Assembly (NCBI RefSeq): GCF_048771995.1
Contig: NC_133063.1
Span: 30,037,810 to 30,101,809 of the forward strand
From: Taeniopygia guttata
Taxonomy: Eukaryota; Chordata; Aves; Passeriformes; Estrildidae
Direction of reading: 5' to 3'
Length of the DNA stretch: 64,000 nucleotides
The notes under the pieces were generated by a model. It ran no database searches. It was not told the origin of the DNA and saw only the letters and a list, made by a program, of their open reading frames with translations. The position numbers were made by a program, and so were the translations under genes. This document shows positions 12,254 through 24,600 of the stretch, one piece after another. Within the stretch, counting starts at the first letter, position 1; each line of letters opens with the position of its first letter.

Positions 12254-13389
12254 CTGTAGCATCAGACTGTCTCTAAATAGATACTTGTATCTTTCTGTTT
12301 TGACACATATATTTTTTCAGAAAATTACAGACAAAATTGAATGAATTTAACATAGATAAAGCATACATGAGAAAGCAAATAAAGACTGCAAATCTATCTA
12401 CTTTTCAAAATGGCATGAATCTCCCATTATTTTCAAGAGAAATGTTTGCACCCAGATGATGTAGAAGAAAAAATAACGGAGAAACTAATCTTTATTCTTT
12501 ATGATTGTGCATTGCTGTGCAGAAATCAGTAGTGCTATTTCAGCAATATCTTGAATCTTTCATTTTGTGCGGACATTAGCTCAGAATAATGAAAAAAAAA
12601 ACCCTGTACTTTACTTGCAAACAACATATATGCAAGTTTGGTTCTTTACTTGTTTTATTTAGAAACAGATGAATAGAATAAAGAACTTATTCATTAAGTT
12701 AAGTAGGTAGACTAAATTTGAAACAGAATATAAAACAGGAGTCTTTGAAATAATGTCAATTGCAGCAACAAGTAGAATTTACATTATAGTATCATATTAT
12801 TATTCTTTGTATAGGCAGCAACATACAAAACGTAATGGTTTTTCTGTTAGAAGTCTTTGTAACAAGGGCAAAGAGAACTGAAAAACAGTTTTAGACATAA
12901 GAGTGAGGTTTTATGTTCAATACTATATTTATTTATGTAGTGACTCTTTCTCACAATCTTTTCAAGACTTTCTAAAGCATTTCAATTATATCCAGTTCAT
13001 TAGTACACTACAAATGCCTTTAATGAGTTAATGTGTGGCTTTCTGAAAGTTGTGGAATTAATTATCTCCATTCAAATCCTGTTTCTCAACTGGGAATTCA
13101 CTCAGTTGGGCCATGACAAAAGAGCTTGTTTTATGCAGCATTGCTGTCAAGCACAGGTCAAGCACAATCCAGCCCCATACAGATAGCAGTACTTGAAGCT
13201 AAAGCTCAGATCTTTTAAAACTGAGTGTAATAGAAGTTTCAGGTTAAGAGACATTAATTGATATATTATACAGAGATTTAAAATTTACAAAAATTTTTTG
13301 AGCTTCATAAAATTCTTCGAGTTTCTCAGAAATCTGTTTTCTGGAGCAAGACCTAGCTTTGAAGTTAGCTCTGCTCTTAGCTCTGCTTT
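12254..13389. other. AT-rich stretch, nothing recognised
   Basis: No repeat family or exon is supported. It would be intronic if the minus-strand gene is real. Confidence 0.4.
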
Positions 13390-13455
13390 AGGTTGCACTA
13401 GAGACCTCAGATGGTTCTTCCAGTCTAAACTACTGCATAATTGTATGATTGAAAG
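13390..13455 (+). mobile_element. CR1 3' end fragment
   Basis: TTGCACTAGAGACCTCAGAT followed by GGTTCTTCCAGTCTAAACTA and a degraded ATTGTATGATTG tail matches the last 70 or so bases of CR1 copies (GGACTAGATGACCT...CCTTCCAACC...ATTCTATGATT). Only the 3' end is present. Confidence 0.55.
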
Positions 13456-13550
13456 GTAGAAAGGTACTTTGTGTGGATTATGCTGGGATGGAACTTGGGG
13501 AGGAGATATTGTAGAAAAATAAGTTTATATTTGGCTTGATCATTACATAC

Positions 13551-13693
13551 CGACATTTTTAGTGCCTGCAAGGGTACTTAATATATTACAAAAAGCAAAA
13601 CAAACAAGCAAAACTTGAAAAATGTGTGAGTTTATGGGAATGTAACGTGCTGTATGTAAAAAGGAACAAAATAGCAAATTTATTATCTGTTGG
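13551..13693 (-). CDS. candidate internal exon, unrecognised minus-strand gene
   Basis: The minus strand has an excellent acceptor (TTCTTTTGTTTTTTTCCAG) and a good donor (AATGTCG|GTATGTAA). Between them are 143 bases: one base completing a codon, 47 sense codons, and one base left over. The product includes CSFLHTARYIPINSHIF and AFCNILSTLAGTKNV. It is hydrophobic and probably helical, and could contain a membrane-embedded or buried helix. Both boundaries are fixed by the sequence. The incoming phase matches the two bases left by 26972-27101, giving a serine at the junction. I cannot name the family. A chance frame is possible, as AT-rich pyrimidine tracts are common here. Confidence 0.4.
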
Positions 13694-14603
13694 CTGGAAA
13701 AAAACAAAAGAATTCCTTGATTATCTAGAGCAAAGGCATAATAAATAAGGAACACATGGCATCAATGAACTTCCTTTGCTTTGGAAAAAAGAGAGAGACA
13801 ATATCAGAAATCAGGTAAAGTTATTATTTCTTCAAGGCATTCTTCAGCTTTAGGAAAGGCTTTCTAATTGTCAAGATTTTGAACATTGTGGACTATAAAA
13901 ATTTAAGACCCTAAAATGCTGTGTCAGGCTACATATTATTTGTTAAAGGAAATATTAGAAAGCAGTGAAAAGAGCAGAAACAAAACAAGGTGCTAACATG
14001 ACTTGCTTTTATCCTTTTCCTTCATCTTTCCTTTCAGGAAAATCTTTCCCTTCTTTGCTCAGACTTTCCCTGCAAAAATGTGCTTCCCATATGTCTCTTA
14101 AATATATGGGATGCAGTATACATACATATCTAGTATATGAAAACTAGAGGGGGTCATAAGGATTAAAGGAAACTGAAATTAAAACAACATGCAGTAACTT
14201 TTCCATTTACAGATTTCCAAATGGTAGTTTGGAAAAAAAATTGATTCCTTTTTTCTGTCAATGAACACCATATTTTATCTTTTATCTTTAGTTTGATTGT
14301 AGTAAATTAAATTAGCATATGGCCTGCAAGGAAATGAAAATTTAAATTATATTTAACTCTTCTCTTTGGCATAAACCTAATTTGGGACATAATTTTTAAA
14401 AGTTTATCAAGGCAACATAACAGAAATATTAGTAACCATTACTCTAGATTTTAGGCTAGCCATTTAAGGAGAGGTCCCTAAAATGTTAGATTATGGATAT
14501 GTGTTGAAATATATCAATATTCATCATAAATCAAAAGAAAACTATTACGGATATGATCACAGCTCAAAAATACTTCCATGGCTAACACAGAAACTGATAA
14601 CTA
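13694..14603. other. AT-rich stretch, nothing recognised
   Basis: No exon or repeat family is supported between the candidate exon and the LTR. Confidence 0.4.
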
Positions 14604-15431
14604 TGTGAATTGGGCTTTCATGGCAAGGTTTTGCTAGAGGGAGGGACTGCAGGGGTGGCATCTGTGAGAAGCTGCTGGAAGTTCCCCCATGTCTGATGGA
14701 GAAAATGCCCACTGGCTCCAAGACAGGCCCACCACTGGCCAGGGCTGAGCCTTTCAGAAATGCTGGCAGGCCAACAGATTTAAACAGAGGAAGAAAGCCT
14801 GCTGAACAGCAAAAGCCAGAGAAAAGAGGAGTGAGAATATGTGGGAGACACAGCCCCCGACAACCACGTCAGTGGAGAAGCAGGTGCTTAAGTACCAAAG
14901 CATAAATTCACCTACAGCCCGTGGTGCAGCTCATGGCGAGGCAGCTGTGCCCCTGCGGCCACAGAAGTCACAGGAGTGCAGAGATCGACCTGGAGCCCAT
15001 GGGCAAACCCACACCAGAGCAGGCGGATGCCCAAAGCAGGCTGTTTATCCCCATGGAAAGTCCACAGTGGACCAGGCTCCTGGCAGTTCTTGTCACTCTG
15101 CAGGGCAGCGAAGGTGGGAGTGAAGAAAAGCTGAAAAGAAAGTTAATAAGGTCCAGAAAGAAGGGATGGGTGGGGCCACATGTTCACATGTTTTATTATT
15201 TAGTTTTATGCATCATTACACCACTCTGATTTGATTGGGCATAAATTAAACAAATTTTCTCTGAGTTTAGTCTGTTGTACCTGTGATCTTAATTGATGAG
15301 CAATCTCTACTTGTCCTTATCCCATCCCGTGAGCCTTTTGTTTTATTTTCCCTCTCCTGTCCTGCTGAGAAAGGTGAAATGATAGAGTGGCTTAGGTGGA
15401 CACCCACAACACTGTGTCATCCTGTTAAACA
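14604..15431 (+). mobile_element. ERVL-like solo LTR
   Basis: Same family as 5142-6174 but in plus orientation. It starts TGTGAATTGGGCTTTCATGG, has GGCAAGGTTTTG and the block AAGCTGCTGGAAGTTCCCCCATG, and ends with GATAGAGTGGCTTAGGTGGACACCC...TGTTAAACA. The polyadenylation hexamer region is degraded (GGGCATAAATTAAAC). No matching target duplication is visible. The short plus-strand frames inside it are not genes. Confidence 0.8.
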
Positions 15432-15578
15432 GTAAGTTTCCATAGAATATTGCAATTTCTGGTGTCATACCTCGTCCTCAGGCTTGATTTTTTAATTTTC
15501 AGTCTACTGCGCAATAGTCTTATAATCCCTTAGTAAACTCAACCCAAACTTAACTCTAAGGAAACTACCTATGTTTTT

Positions 15579-15919
15579 AAACTGACAAGAGGGATATCCT
15601 ATACCATACAACACAATGCTCAACAATAAGAGCTGGAGTGTGGATGGAGGGTCGGGGGGACATTCAGAGTGATGCCATTTGATTTTTCAGGTCATCTTTA
15701 GGCAGGATGGAGTCTGGCTGTCCTGGAGATAGCTGAACGCCTGCCTGACCATGGGAATTGGTGAACAAATTCTGTGTTTTGCTTTGCTTGTTGACCTGTT
15801 ACTGTCTCAACCACAAGTTTTCTCCCATTTGCCCTTCCAAGTCTCTTCTGTGCCCTGCTGGGAGGTGTGAGTGAAAAGCTACATGAGGCTGAGCTGCCAG
15901 CTGGGGTGAAACCACCACA
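15579..15919 (+). mobile_element. 3' part of a second avian ERV LTR
   Basis: Matches the 3' half of the LTR family whose 5' end reads TGTAGTGGGTCTGGCTGGGAT. Visible blocks are CTGACAAGAGGGATATCCTA, CAACAATAAGAGCTGGAG, CATTCAGAGTGATG, GAATTGGTGAACAAATTC, TTTTGCTTTGCTTG and the terminus GGGGTGAAACCACCACA. The 5' half is missing or unrecognisable; 15432-15578 is unassigned. The same family is seen in reverse at 58076-58651 and as a 5' piece at 38941. Confidence 0.75.
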
Positions 15920-17641
15920 GATATTTGCAATATCTGGAAACATTAAAAAAGCTAAAAATATAACTACAAGGTGACAGCAAACAGTATGAATGCTGGAGAG
16001 AATGGCATCATTAAGGAAGTGTACTACATAATTATTGCTGTATAATTAATGTTCGTGGCCAATTTATAAGCGTAAGATTTAATATTAAGTTGTCATGAGC
16101 CAGTTAGCAGTCATTAAAATAAAGCTATACAACTAATTTTTTCAGTTTTCTCTCATTATACCAGCAGATCCTTTTATCGTCATGCTACACAGCAGCTTTA
16201 AAGAAGTCATCAAGCCTTCATTTATTTCAATGCTGGTCATAATCTTCAATATTCTAATGTATTTGGGTAATTTCAAGGTAGAAGAGACATATCTGCTTCC
16301 AAGAGGATTTTTCATCATTAAAAGCTTCAAGAACATCTACGATTTTCAACAAGAAAGAGCAGGAGCAATTATATCACTTTATATTCTCTTTATAGTACTT
16401 GTAATGTGTTCATTGTATGTGTGGCTGATACTGATGACTGAGTTTGAGAACTATAAAGGAATATGGCAATAATATATTTTCTGTTTTGACTATATAATAA
16501 CAAAGTTAAAACACAGAAATCATAGTTTTGCATCTACTTCAAGGCAATTAGAAATCATCTTCCATTTAATTTTAAATATCTTGCCTCCTCACTTAAATAA
16601 AAGACTTATTATGCATTTAAAGTGCATAGTTACATAAGCAAAAAGGCTTTTGTGGCAATAATTATCAATTTCATATTGTTGAATTGGTTCAGAACTGTTC
16701 CACATTAGCATTTGATTACCATATCATTAATATGAAACTCAATAAACTGAACCATAAAAAAGTGCTCTCAGAATAGAATGCAAACTGGCTAAGGACCTAA
16801 AAATAGATCTAGATTGTAGCTGAACTTTATTTGTTATGATTTTTCTTCCCGGGTAAAGTTCTGCTTTTTGGGAAGTTGCAATGATGTAAATATTTTCTAA
16901 AGTATTTAATTGAATTTTCTATCAAAATTAATGTCTCAGAAATGAGAAAAAAAACAGTTTGATAACTAAAAAAACTGTCTACATTAAAATGAACTTCCTA
17001 GAAAGGACTAGCTGTCACTTCTTGCATGAGAGAACATAGTACATGTATGTGTAGTTGGTATAATCTGAAATTCAGAAGGTGTCTACTTTGATAAAAGTCT
17101 TAAATGGTACCAAACATAGTGCATACATGCAGAATTGTTTTAATTTTGAAAGTACAGAGAGGGATGGAACATGTTCCTGTCTGTACTTTGCAGGTAGTTT
17201 TCTCCTAGCTTGGATTTAAATGTCACTCGAAATCTTGTCTTCTGTTCAGGGGGAAAATCAGCATTTTGAGTAATACCTGTACAGGGCACAGACTTGCAGG
17301 GACTGATAAAAGAAGCCTTCATGGAACTCATCATGGGCAAAGTCTGCAGCTCACACAGAATGCCACCTATTTCACATCCAGGTTGTTTTATGCCCATAAA
17401 GTGATATTTTTTCTGAGAGAATTCAAGTACACAAGAGCAAGAAATAATTACTTTATTATGTTTTGTATTTTACTTCAGCTGTAGTAATCTGACAAATTGC
17501 CTTAGCTATCAGAAAACCAAATCCTGATGTACAAGGATCTACACATTGTTAGTTTGTTTTACATTATAGAGGACTAAAATACCTGCTCTTAGGGTGACTA
17601 GTAATGTTAAAGTAGTATACAGAAGGAAGTATAACTTAAAG
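15920..17641. other. AT-rich stretch with a 96-codon open frame
   Basis: A plus-strand frame at 16182-16472 has two hydrophobic segments (VIIFNILMYLGNF and IISLYILFIVLVMCSLYVWL). I see no homology, no splice sites framing it, and no promoter, so I regard it as probable chance in AT-rich DNA. Nothing else is recognised. Confidence 0.35.
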
Positions 17642-18223
17642 TGTGTGGGAATCCTCTGGCTGCCCTGGAGGGCCTGGGACCCTGGCAGGGGTCAGGAACC
17701 CCCCTGTACAGAGCCCCGAGAGACACTGTCTGTGATCTCTGTCCATGGAGAGGAGTTTTCAATCTTAACAGGATGAATTACAAGCTATGAGTGTTTGATA
17801 TGAGTAATAATTAAGTGTGGCATGGGTGCAAAAGTAAAATTTTAGGTTTCTAGATTAGGGGTTCAAAGGGGACAAGATGGAGGAAATTGTGTGTGTCTTG
17901 TCCTTTTCCTCCTTCTTCATGCCCTCCATGTTTCACTGTAGTGTTGGCATTTTTCTATTGGTTTAGGCTGGGGACACGCTGTTCAACGTAGATGATAGAT
18001 ATTGGCACATTATTGTAAATATAGCACACGTAGTTTCTGGTATATAATGTTTGTACCATCCCACTGAGGGGCAGAGCCCCGCACACTGCCCTGCAGGACA
18101 GAGCTGCGGCAGGGCAGCAGAACTTGTTATAGATAAGCAAGAATAAACAACCTTGAAAACAGAACAAATTATGGCTTCTTCTTTGGCAATGGGGCAGAAA
18201 GACAGAGACTTTTTACAATCTCA
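17642..18223 (+). mobile_element. ERVK-like solo LTR (songbird type)
   Basis: Consecutive blocks match an LTR family I associate with songbird ERVK elements: GGAATCCTCTGGCTGCCCTGG, AGAGCCCCGAGAGACACTGT, TAATTAAGTGTGGCATGGGT, AGATTAGGGGTTCAAAGGG, GGTGTTGGCATTTTTC-like and CTGCCCTGCAGGACAGAGCT. A TATA box (TATATAA) lies at 18041-18047 and AATAAA at 18142-18147, in the expected order for U3, R and U5. No internal retroviral genes adjoin it. The exact ends and target duplication are not resolved. This is one of the better preserved repeats in the window. Confidence 0.8.
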
Positions 18224-20267
18224 GAATCATCAATACCTGCAGATTCTGACAAAAGTGTATTAAAGATATACTTCAGTCTATCACAATATCCAAAATTATA
18301 AAAATATTTTGTAAATTAATAAAATTTACAGTACCTGTAATAAAGAAGGAGACTCTATCAAAGTAATTTCACTGTGCTGTCTTAAAATAACGTTTTTACT
18401 TGTTAAATTTGTTACTCTGAAACTCCCTGAGTAAATCTTTAGGAGAACAGCATCTGGTTTGTCTGGCTAATTTTGCAGAAAATTAGGAATTTTAGAGATA
18501 GTCTTGATAGGATCAGTGTTTCACATACATAATAAAGATTGATTTTAATATGCATATTTTCAGTTGTATACTGCAGAAAACCTAGCTTTATTTCTTGAAG
18601 TTAAGCTACCTAACTAAACATAGCACATTATAGGTTTCTTTTTAAAAGAATTCTTTTACTATGGTTGTCTTTGTGCTCCATAACTAAGGAAAATTCAGTC
18701 TCTTGTGCAAATAAAGAGCGTCTTACTTTCAACCTAAAGGCAGAAATGTAATGTCTCATCAGATAAAAAGTCAGTACCCAGCTGTGCAATCTTTCTTCTT
18801 TATTGTAAAAGTCTGGGAAGCATTAAAAATCAGATATTAAACTCAAAGGTCTTGACAATGTCAGTTTACTCTTCTTGCTAAAAATAACTTGAATTAGGCA
18901 TTTCACATTCATAAGCAGTACCCTCTTTGATGTCCCTTCTATCCACAAAATTATTTCAATGAAATCTGTACAGAATAACAAACTTTGATAAACCTCTACA
19001 ACTCTGCTGAAACACTCAAGTTATGTTAAAATTACATCACTGTAAGGGAAAAGAAACTTGTATTTGTTGTATAAGCTTTATCAGCTTACCTGTTACAGAT
19101 TCCACCTTCACTATATTTTATTTTTCTGCTGATATTTGCTGTACTATTAAGTACATTTTATGTTGACCTATGCCATTTTTTTCAAAAAGTAATCTGTCTT
19201 TCACTACAAAGAGACCTAAATTTTCCAGCTACAACAAAGAGGACAATAAGCAAACGCAGACATTATTATGTCTATATTAAATCAAAGGTCTTCATGATCA
19301 AACACGACTGTTATCCTAAAGTAAATTTTGAATAAATTTGGTAGGTATGCTGCTTTGCAAAAATGTAAAATAAAAAAAAATCTTGCTGAACTCTTATTCA
19401 CAAGAATAAATTTAGCCTCCTATTTCTTAGGTTTTTGACCCCTTAGTTCAACATACCTGTAAATTCTGGTCATCTCCAATGCTGAGACAGTGGACTACAA
19501 GGAACACTATTTAATGTCTTTGACAGTGATCTAAATATGTATCTGCTACACCTACATAAATTAGACCATTTTAGGAACTGGCTAAATTGGTTTGTTATGG
19601 AACCCCTCTTTTCCTTCCCTTCTTAACACTTAATGATAAACATGCCAGTGAGATTTTGCATTAGAATATTCTTCAATATTGCACTTTATTTAGCTTTAGG
19701 AGTTAAAAACTAATTTCTTATAATTTTCTTCTCTCCATTCAAGTATGTTTGTACCAAGTTCGAACATGTCTTATCATCTTTTCAACATCATGAGTGTTTT
19801 TTGATTGATGTTTCCACATAAAGAACTATAAAGGGTTAAAGAAATATTTCCCAGGTTATTGCATTGTAGTCTTCGGAAAATCTTTAATTTTAAAAAATAT
19901 CTTTAATTTTAATCTGTGAATCTTTAATTAACACTTGCAGAAGTGTTTAAAGATTCACATTTAAGTGTCACAGAGCTTATACTGAAGATTTTTTTTTCTG
20001 TGTCTTAATCTATGCCAACCAAATATATTCTTCCACTAAAGTTGCTTGCTTTCAATTCATGGGAGTTGATAAGAAGTCAATACATGCTAGGTATTAACCA
20101 TGGTATGCAAACTGAATGAGTTTGTGAGTCTTCCAGTTAGACACATTTCTGCATCTAAATAGCCATGTTCATGTAAAGGAAAATTGCATTTTACAAATTT
20201 ATTAGATCTATAGAAACCTTTTCAAAAGGAATAAATTAAAGAGATTAATACAATTTATTTACCCTTG
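18224..20267. other. AT-rich stretch with a long hairpin
   Basis: No gene or named repeat is seen. A 45-base imperfect inverted repeat lies at 19915-19959 (see findings). Confidence 0.4.
19915..19959. repeat. imperfect inverted repeat / hairpin
   Basis: The arms GTGAATCTTTA and TAAAGATTCAC, plus inner arms AACACTT and AAGTGTT, pair around a GCAG loop. That gives about 19 base pairs with a three-base bulge. Confidence 0.85.
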
Positions 20268-21276
20268 TGTGCTGGGTTGACCTTGACTGGCAGGCAACTA
20301 TCCACCAAGCAGTTATATAATTTCTCCTGTATCTACAGAAAAGGTTGAAAAAATAAGATGAAAATGTTTGTCAGTTTAGATAAGAATAGTGAGAAACATA
20401 CCAAATATCATGTTGGGCAATGCAGACTCAACATGGGGAAAATCAATTCAGTGGCAGTTAATCACAGAATAGCATTAATAACTCACAGAAAGTAATGAAA
20501 ACAGAATCAAAACCACCTTCCCTCCTTCTTCTCAGACTTAATTTCTGCGTTTTGTACCTCAAAAGCAGTGCAAGGACACAGGGAATCCTAACCTGCATTA
20601 GAATTTTGGTGAGATCATAATCCTTTTCTACCACTCTTATTTCCTCATTCTCTTCCACTGCTCTGGGATAGGAGCTCTACCATGGGAGACAGTCCTTCGC
20701 AAAGCTCTCCAATATGAGTCCTTCCTGTGGGCTGCAGCTTCTCAAGAACTAATCCATTAGAGGTCCTTTCCATGGATGCAGTCTTCACATGTGATCTGAT
20801 CCTCTTTATGGGCCACAGCTCCTGCCAGGGAACAGCTTCTGAATGACTTCTGCATGGGCTTCAGCTTTCTTCAGGGCATGTTCACCTGCTGTGTCCTCCA
20901 TGGGAAGCGCTGTTTTTTTGCTGGATATTTGCTGTCATGCTGTCTTTATGGCCTCTAGAGCAACAACCTGCTTCACCCTAACTGTCCCTGCAGCACCGCC
21001 TCCTTCTTCCCTCACTTTGGCATCTGCAAGGCTGCTTCTCTCCCACGTCCTCTCTCCCAGCTGCTCTTGTGAATCATTTTTTTACCCTTTCTTAAATACG
21101 CTATCCCAGAGGTGCTGTCAGCATCACTGATGGTCTCAGCTGCAGCCAGTCGCAGTGCTCTTTTTGAGCCACCTGGAATTGATTCTGTCTGACATGGGGA
21201 TAGCTGCTGGTGTCACCTCACAGAAGCCACACCTGTGACCCCTCTATTACCAAAACCTTGCCACATAAATCCAGTA
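20268..21276 (-). mobile_element. ERVL-like solo LTR, diverged
   Basis: The left edge TGTGCTGGGTTGACCTTGAC and the right portion (GACATGGGGATAGCTGCTGG, TTACCAAAACCTTGCCACAT) match the ERVL-like family in reverse. The block TTTCTTAAATACGCTATCCCAGAGG is also diagnostic. The middle (20320-20650) is more diverged. A 66-codon minus-strand frame at 20458-20658 is entirely LTR sequence. The right end abuts an old CR1 copy, suggesting insertion into it. Confidence 0.75.
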
Positions 21277-21281
21277 AATAT

Positions 21282-21625
21282 TTCAAAAGACCTTTGACAA
21301 AGTCCTTGACAGGCTACTAAAGAACTATGTAGGCATTAGATTAGATGCAAAGAGTTGATATGGATCAGGAACTAACCTGGGGACAGGAAACAAATATTAA
21401 ATTACCTATTTTTATTAAAAAATAATTTGCTGCAAAATACAAAGGATCAACAGCAGAGTGTCTGGGGATTCTGTGTTCATTATTTTTATTAATGTTCTGG
21501 AAAAGGAATTAGCAATGAGGTGAAAAATTGTAGATGGTTCAAAGTTATTTTGTTGGTGAAGATTCAAGAGGAATGCAAGGAACTCCACAGAATTATATTC
21601 AAAGTTAGACACATTGGTAATACAT
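21282..21625 (+). mobile_element. old CR1 LINE fragment (reverse transcriptase region)
   Basis: TTTCAAAAGACCTTTGACAA AGTCC, then GATATGGATCAGGAACTAAC, GGGGACAGGAAACAAAT, GTTCTGGAAAAGGAATTAGC and GGTTCAAAGTTATTT follow the order of the CR1 reverse transcriptase palm, from the FDKV segment to just past the catalytic DD region. The copy is heavily diverged with stops in every frame. It may extend to about 22100, where similarity fades. Confidence 0.55.
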
Positions 21626-24600
21626 CAACAAATAAATAGCCAAGTTGATTAGAAAACCTACAAACAATGATCACTGAAGAGGAAAATACCTCTTGTGTGA
21701 CCCTAAATTACCTGTACCATTGGACAAAATTGTTTCAATAGTCACAGCTCAGCTCAGTTTTATAACCAGTTAAAGTCAAAACCAAATCACAATAAATAAA
21801 GGCAACCTATGGAATAGCATACCGTGTATAAAAATCTTCTATTTATTTATAATTATTGAAATATTATATAATAAATTTACAATTCAAGAAGGCTAATAGT
21901 TTCAAGTGGCTCAGAAAAGTAATGGAATAACAAATGTATTGAAAGATCTCAAACAAAAACATGCTGAAAAACTTGATGCTGGTAATATCTATGAATAGCA
22001 CCTGCTTTTCAGAAGGTCAGTGGAAGAGATCCCTGTTCTAAATCAAAATGAATCTCAATTCAAAATTTATTTTCAAAAACCTTACAAATTTTAACATGCA
22101 GAATAACCTAAGAAATTAATTGTCTAAGCATGCCATGAAGATGAAGTATATTACAATCTTCAAAAGAAAGGGATTTTTTACAGACAACAGATATAATAAA
22201 AACTAAAACTGTTTAAAAATATCAAATGCTGTGGAAAGGGAATCTTTTAGATCAAGGTTTAAACTTCAACTCAATTAAAGGCAATTACTAAAATACCTAA
22301 GGTTATCCTTTTAATTTTAGTGAGGCTATTACACTCTTAGAGACTGAGACTGATGCTATTTGATGGAAGAAGAACATATCACTGAAAAAATGTATTTATT
22401 CTCCAGAATGCCAGCCCCATTTTCCCGTCAATACAGCCCTACCTATGACTGAGGAAGTTTTACCTGTCTAAATTAAAGCAATGAAGCACACTTCATTGCC
22501 TCTCATGTCAAAAAATCAAAAGTATTCCAAAGTAGACTAGGAAATGAGCTCAGGTTTCTAAGCTAAATCTTTTATGTTAAATACATACTGGGGTAAAGAA
22601 AAGTTGAATTTTTAAAAGAGACTCCAGGATTTACAGAAGAGCTGAATTGCTTCAATTTTTCTGAACTCTTCTAACTGCTTTCTTATGTGTTTGTAAATGG
22701 AAATCTGATCAGTCTTAGGGATGTTAGTGACAGCACTTTTGTTGGGTCTTCTCTTTTAGACATTACATTACAGACATACGTGTAGCAAAGGGATTTTACC
22801 ATAATTTTCATTCAAACATACATACAATGTGTATTTTACAGATTTCATATTTTTAAAAAATTGCTAATAGTTTGTGACCATTTCATTTTGAAAATCAATG
22901 ATAATAAAATTACAAATACATACTCAGCTGAAATTTTCTCCTCTTGAATATAGTTCTTCAAAAATGCTGGTGTGTTTTCAGGTGGAAATATTTGCATATA
23001 ATTTCAGACTTGAAGGCAGGAGTCTTAGAAGTCTCCATTTTCATAATAATGGCACATTAAACACTCTACACTGTCAGTAAGTCAGTCTCACTGAATGGAT
23101 AGAATAGACAATTTTGTAAGTTGAAAATTAAATAAACATATCATAAGCCTGGTTGGGTTGATACATTTCATATAACTTTTTTTCTCAGAACAACTAAAAT
23201 TGTGACATAACCACTCAGAACAGGCCTTAAGCACTTAAGACAGAAGTGAAACAAGGAGCCTTAAGGAAAAAAATAATCTCTTTAATCCTCTCTGGCTGAA
23301 GGAAACAGTGGAAGACAAAAAGAACATAATTTTTTAGCCAAACTGATTTATTCTTCTCCAAATGGAAGGAAGAGCATACTATCAGAAAAAGGTGATGGGT
23401 GAACTACTCTGGGCAATGACAAAAGTCCTACATGTTGAAGGATTAGATTAGAATACTACTTGGTCTGATTCTTACTATCCATTCCCACTTTATATTATCA
23501 CAAGAAAATAGTATTGCTTATTTGAACAGAATAAATCAGAACAATAAATCTTTTGCCATCCTTAATAAATTTTATTGTTTACAATGACCTTTAGTCATGG
23601 TAGTAGCTCACCAGGAGTGGTGTAATTTAAAACTTTAGTTTGCAGACAATAAATTTTTGGGTTCAAAATGGTCCATGGGTACAAAAAAATTAAAACTTAT
23701 CTCAATACTACCAATGGTCTATCTCAAAAATTATGGTGGAGCTTGCTGCAAGCATTTAGCATCATAGAGACCTTATAAGCCTGATACGCTTACAAGCCAT
23801 AAGAAGATATTCACTGCAGATCCAGGAAGCACCAGCTTATAGATCATGCAAGACCTGAAGCTCAGAAGTGTCCAGTGTCATTTTGACAGAATTATATTGC
23901 TTGCTTCTCCAGAGCAATCTATATTACCCACTGAATCACTCTGGTGGGCAGCAGTAGCAAACCTGAGAGACAGTCAAGCATGATTTTTTTTCTTTATCCA
24001 TTTAGATCCAGTGCACTGCAACCAGTATACCATAACCTTCACGGATTCCCTCAAAAAATTAATTCAAGCTTCTGCATGAGTACATTCCATTCTCCTGAAC
24101 TGGAAAGGATAGAACTTAATGGACTTCTGATACCCATAAACAGATAGAGTTACAGAAAAAACATGCTGAATCACTTCAAAAAACATTAACCTAATGTTAG
24201 TGCACAGGGCAGAATGTGCAGCTCGAAGGACCATAAACTTTCTTTGGCAATGTCTTTTTTCTCCTTAAATTTGTCACCCCTCTCTAAGTGTCTTTTATGT
24301 ATTCATTTATTCTTTGCCTTGATAATCTTGCTAAAATGTCTAATAATGAGGGCTGCATATTGAAGTCTTTCTTCATCCTTTCTTGTTAGAACTGCTTCCA
24401 TAAACTGCTTTAGAAAATAAAGATATAAGTACAGATAATAGAAAAAAAATTTAGTGTTTACATCAAGGTTACTTGATTAGAAAACCAGACTTTTGTATAA
24501 GTACTGATTGAAATCAAGGTTTTTATCTGCAGGAAAGTAAGTGATGAGAAAGAAACCTCTTTTTAAAGCATGTTTGCTTCATATATCGCTGTGACAGCGT

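Noticed and set aside
20458..20658. 66-codon minus-strand frame with an acidic N-terminus
   Set aside because: The sequence aligns with the diverged middle of the LTR at 20268-21276.
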